This document shows positions 61,185-64,000 of a DNA stretch of 64,000 nt, one piece after another. The position numbers and the translations under genes were made by a program. The notes beneath the pieces were generated by a model, which saw only the letters and a list, made by a program, of their open reading frames with translations, made no database searches and was not told the DNA's origin. Position 1 is the stretch's first letter, and the number at the start of each line of letters is the position of its first letter. Source of the stretch: Chryseobacterium vaccae (GTDB lineage: Bacteria > Bacteroidota > Bacteroidia > Flavobacteriales > Weeksellaceae); contig NZ_VSWH01000001.1 of assembly GCF_009602705.1 (NCBI RefSeq), positions 4,513,001-4,577,000 on the forward strand, in the 5' to 3' direction.

Positions 61185-61853
61185 ATGATAGAAGCAGTGA
61201 TCTTTGATATGGACGGTGTGTTGATCGATTCGGAGCCATTTTGGCTTGCGGCAGAACGGGAAGTTTTTGAATCCCTGGGTATTATTGTTACTGAGGAGCA
61301 TTCATCAATAACAAGCAGAATGACCACCAGAGAAGTTACCAAATACTGGTTTGCCATACAGCCCTGGCTGGAGAGAAGTTTGGCTGATGTCGAACATCAT
61401 GTTATTATGAGGGTTGCAGAGCTTGTTGATCTTTATGGCGAAATAATGCCCGGGGTTGAAGAGATCCTGAACTACTTTAAGCAGGAAGGATATAAAATTG
61501 GTCTTGCGACAAATTCTCCGGGGATTTTGGTGCCCAGAATTCTTAAAAAAATAGGAATTGAGGGCTATTTTAGCAGTATTCTCACAGCAGATTCTGTTAA
61601 TATAGGAAAACCTGATCCCCAGATATACCTCAAGTCTGCATCTTCCCTTTCTGTAAGCCCTTCCAAATGCCTGGTGTTTGAAGATTCCCAGGGAGGAGTT
61701 ACGGCCGCTGTAAATGCGGGAATGGCAGTGATCGCCGTTTCGGGGAAATACTCAGATACTCATGGCAATTTTGATCAGGCCGACAGGTGGATAAGTAATC
61801 TACTTGATTTTTGTCCAGAATATATCGAGATAATAAATAGAAGGTTCAGTTAA
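61185..61853 (+). CDS. HAD-family phosphatase (HxpB/beta-phosphoglucomutase-like)
   Basis: A 222-residue HAD hydrolase: motif I FDMDGVLIDSE with nucleophile Asp8 and acid Asp10, a helical cap (about 15-80), motif II LATNSP, motif III Lys in NIGKPDPQIYLKSA and motif IV VFEDSQGGVTAA. This is the subfamily I branch that dephosphorylates small sugar phosphates, including 2-deoxyglucose 6-phosphate in E. coli HxpB. Last gene of the MocR block. Confidence 0.92.
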   Translation: MIEAVIFDMDGVLIDSEPFWLAAEREVFESLGIIVTEEHSSITSRMTTREVTKYWFAIQPWLERSLADVEHHVIMRVAELVDLYGEIMPGVEEILNYFKQEGYKIGLATNSPGILVPRILKKIGIEGYFSSILTADSVNIGKPDPQIYLKSASSLSVSPSKCLVFEDSQGGVTAAVNAGMAVIAVSGKYSDTHGNFDQADRWISNLLDFCPEYIEIINRRFS

Positions 61854-62289
61854 CTAATATGTAGCTGTGTTCGTCTATTAAGATGATCCGCTGGGCTAAG
61901 TTATCAGTAAGTCTCGCCACTCCAAACTAAAAGCAATTGTTGGAAAACGTGCTTGATATTATTTTATCGTGATTTATATTGAACACTGGGCATGCTCATT
62001 TCCGGAGAATCGGAAATTATGGTGTATATAGGGAGGGATTCTACACAGATCCGAACCATCCTCTTCAGAATAGCATAACAATCCACTATTTTAATCATTT
62101 TCAAATTACTGCCATGATTCTGCAATAAATGTAAATTATGCTATTATCTAGTAGAACAGAATATGACCGAAGCGTAAAAACTATTTGTCAGAACATGTAT
62201 ATAAACTAATCAAATAAATTGTTCTGTTTTTCGTTTAATATATAGGAGTTTTTAAATATAATAAAGGATTTTATAATAATACTCACGCC
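61854..62289. other. Intergenic region before the serine recombinase
   Basis: No gene in these 436 bases. They hold the right copy of the long diverged repeat (62041-62119) and an AT-rich stretch next to the recombinase start. No promoter box of the standard form was found. Confidence 0.45.
62041..62119. repeat. Long diverged direct repeat, right copy
   Basis: Shares ordered blocks with 45743-45853 in the same orientation (CCGAACCATCC; CCACTATTTT...TCATTTTCAA; CTGCCATGATT). It lies 170 nt before the serine recombinase gene, the usual distance of an attachment site from a large serine integrase gene. Confidence 0.45.
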
Positions 62290-63858
62290 ATGCAAGCCGT
62301 TTATCTGTACATACGAGTCAGTACTGATGAACAGGCTGTAAAAGGATATTCCCAACGCAGCCAGCTGGATCGACTTGTGCACTATTGTAAAGATCACAAT
62401 CTCATTGTTGCCAAAACTATTTTCGAAGACTATTCGGCAAAAACATTTAACCGGCCGAGTGGAACAAACTGTTCGCTGAGCTTAAGCTCACTAAAAACCA
62501 ATCTTCACTTATTCTCTTTACTTATTGGGATCGTTTCAGCCGCAATATTATGGACGCTTACAAGATGTTAGAAAGATTGCAGAATATGAAAGTCTCCATT
62601 CAGGCAATTGAACAGCAGATAGACTTCTCAATCCCGGAAAGTAAAATTATGTTGGCAATGTATTGGGCTACTTCTGAAGTAGAAAACGATAAAAGAAGCC
62701 GTAATGTACGTTTGGGAATGCAAAAAGCAAGACTGGAAGGAAGATGGATCAATAAAGCTCCTCTAGGATATAGAAATAAAATTACATCTGATGGGAAAAA
62801 ATATATAGACATCTACGAACCGGAAGCATATATTATCCGTGAGGCTTTTACAGCTATAGTGAGACAAAATAAATATTGTTTAACTGAAATATACAAGGAT
62901 GCGGTATCAAATGGGCTTAATTGTAGTAGAAGTGCTTTTTATCGCCTGGTAAGAAATCCTATTTATTGTGGTAAAATAAAAATTCCGGCATTTGAAGATA
63001 AAGCTGAAAAAATTGTTGAGGGTACTCATGAGCGTCTTATACCTGTCGTTTTATTTGATCATGTTCAAAGAATAATAAAAGACGCAGATTTAAACCATCC
63101 TAAAAAATTAACTTCAAAAAGGATAGCTAATGAAAATTTAATTTTTAGAGGTGTTCTACAATGTCCTAATTGTGGAAATACGCTTACAGGAATTGGATCG
63201 CAGGGACATACTAAAAAATATTATTATTACCACTGTATGGGACGTTGTTCATACCGGGTAAGAGCTGACGTTATCAATTTGAGTTTTCTTTCATTCCTTA
63301 AGAATAATAGAGTGGTAGAACCATTTTTAGAACTTGCCAATAGTATTTCAAAGGAAATTTATGGTGAAGAACATCATGATTATATTCAGAAAAAAGAGGA
63401 GATAAATGGAAAAATTAATTAATAGGGGATTCAATGCGCAAAAGCTATTTTCAAATGGGAATATTGACTATGATGATTATATACTAATAAGAAGTTGTTG
63501 CCAGGAATCTTTAAAAGATAATACTGATAAATTGAGACAGCAGGCTTTAAAAATAGTCGCAGAGAAACATACAGAAAAGGGAACTGATTACGTAATTAAC
63601 CACTTAGGGGAGTTTTATGAAAATTCAGATACTATAACCAAACAGAGAATTATCAGGTTGTTTTTTCCGGAGAAAGTAAAGGTAATAGAAGGGAATATTG
63701 AAGAAATGCTATCAGAAAGTGTTAAGACCATATTTGGATTAACTGTTTCAGCTTCGAAAATAAAAGAAATCCATGGTCAGCAGACAGACCAGGCAATAGT
63801 TGAATTTTTTAAAGAATTATATTTTTTAGGGTATGAACAAAACTTAAAAAATATCTAA
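62290..63858 (+). pseudogene. Large serine recombinase, broken by two frameshifts
   Basis: Three successive frames together give one large serine recombinase. Part 1 (from ATG 62290) is the resolvase start with YIRVSTDEQ, where Ser11 is the nucleophile, to FEDYSAKTFNRP; one base is missing near 62457, after which the frame continues EWNKLFAELKLTKNQSS and FTYWDRFSRNIMDAY. Part 2 (to 63422) holds the recombinase domain (GYRNKITSDGKKYIDIYEPE) and the zinc ribbon CPNCGNTLTG ... CSYR. A second break near 63410-63422 leads into part 3, the C-terminal coiled region (63406-63858). The whole would be about 520 residues. With two breaks it is very likely inactive. Confidence 0.8.
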
Positions 63859-64000
63859 AAATTGATGGATTAGTTTTTGATTTTTCAGAGTAAAGCTGAT
63901 TCATTAAATTGTATTTGTATAAAACGCTGAAAAACAGTTTTTTTAGGGTGTTTGAAGTGTTCGAGATCCTGTATAGATAACTTGATGGGCTTGTCTTTTC

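Overview
The window looks like chromosome from a Bacteroidota member, most likely a Chryseobacterium-type flavobacterium. The reasons are a SusC/SusD pair, two large proteins with type IX secretion (T9SS) C-terminal sorting domains, promoters of the TAnnTTTG (-7) type, weak Shine-Dalgarno signals, tRNA genes without an encoded CCA, and overall protein flavour. The genus is an inference. No CRISPR array, rRNA or phage structural genes were seen.

Layout. 0.1-7 kb: a potassium-uptake (Kdp) locus with kdpB, kdpC, an outer-membrane porin, a short KdpD carrying only the sensor and USP part, and a separate histidine kinase. 7-11.5 kb: decayed gene fragments and a T9SS-secreted protein. 11.5-13.6 kb: ligA. 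13.7-21.3 kb: a secreted glycerophosphodiesterase followed by SusC, SusD and a secreted metallophosphoesterase; both promoters carry TTAAA repeats on an 11-bp period, which suggests phosphate control. 21.5-26.2 kb: housekeeping genes (SDR, prmA, acid phosphatase, tRNA-Arg and tRNA-Pro) and a frameshifted methyltransferase. 26.4-32 kb: a secreted M43 metalloprotease and an erythromycin-esterase-like/ABC transporter operon. 32.4-37.3 kb: a lipoprotein, membrane protein, histidine kinase and response regulator operon followed by a caspase-like protease and a trypsin-like protease that share a leader motif. 37.5-39 kb: a serine beta-lactamase-like hydrolase.

39-64 kb is accessory in character and holds four small regulons, each with its own visible DNA signal. 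An AraC regulator (39.4 kb) has a 27-bp site placed exactly 29 nt before the -7 box both of its own gene and of a six-gene redox operon (two NTF2-like proteins, two old-yellow-enzyme reductases, a monooxygenase-fold protein and an SDR). A MarR regulator (46.9 kb) sits directly behind a perfect 21-bp-arm inverted repeat and leads a GIY-YIG/DUF1330/hydrolase operon. A TetR regulator (55.8 kb) has matching operators before its own gene, before a lipoamide-dehydrogenase-led six-gene operon, and before a thioesterase/hydrolase/metallo-beta-lactamase operon. A MocR regulator (58.8 kb) leads an SMR transporter, GNAT and HAD genes and faces an SDR/MFS pair.

The right end carries a large serine recombinase broken by two frameshifts. 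Two diverged direct repeats at about 45.8 and 62.1 kb bracket the MarR/TetR/MocR block, so this 16-kb stretch may have arrived as one or more insertions. Six other genes in the window also show single-frame breaks, several at homopolymers; each may be real decay or a consensus error.
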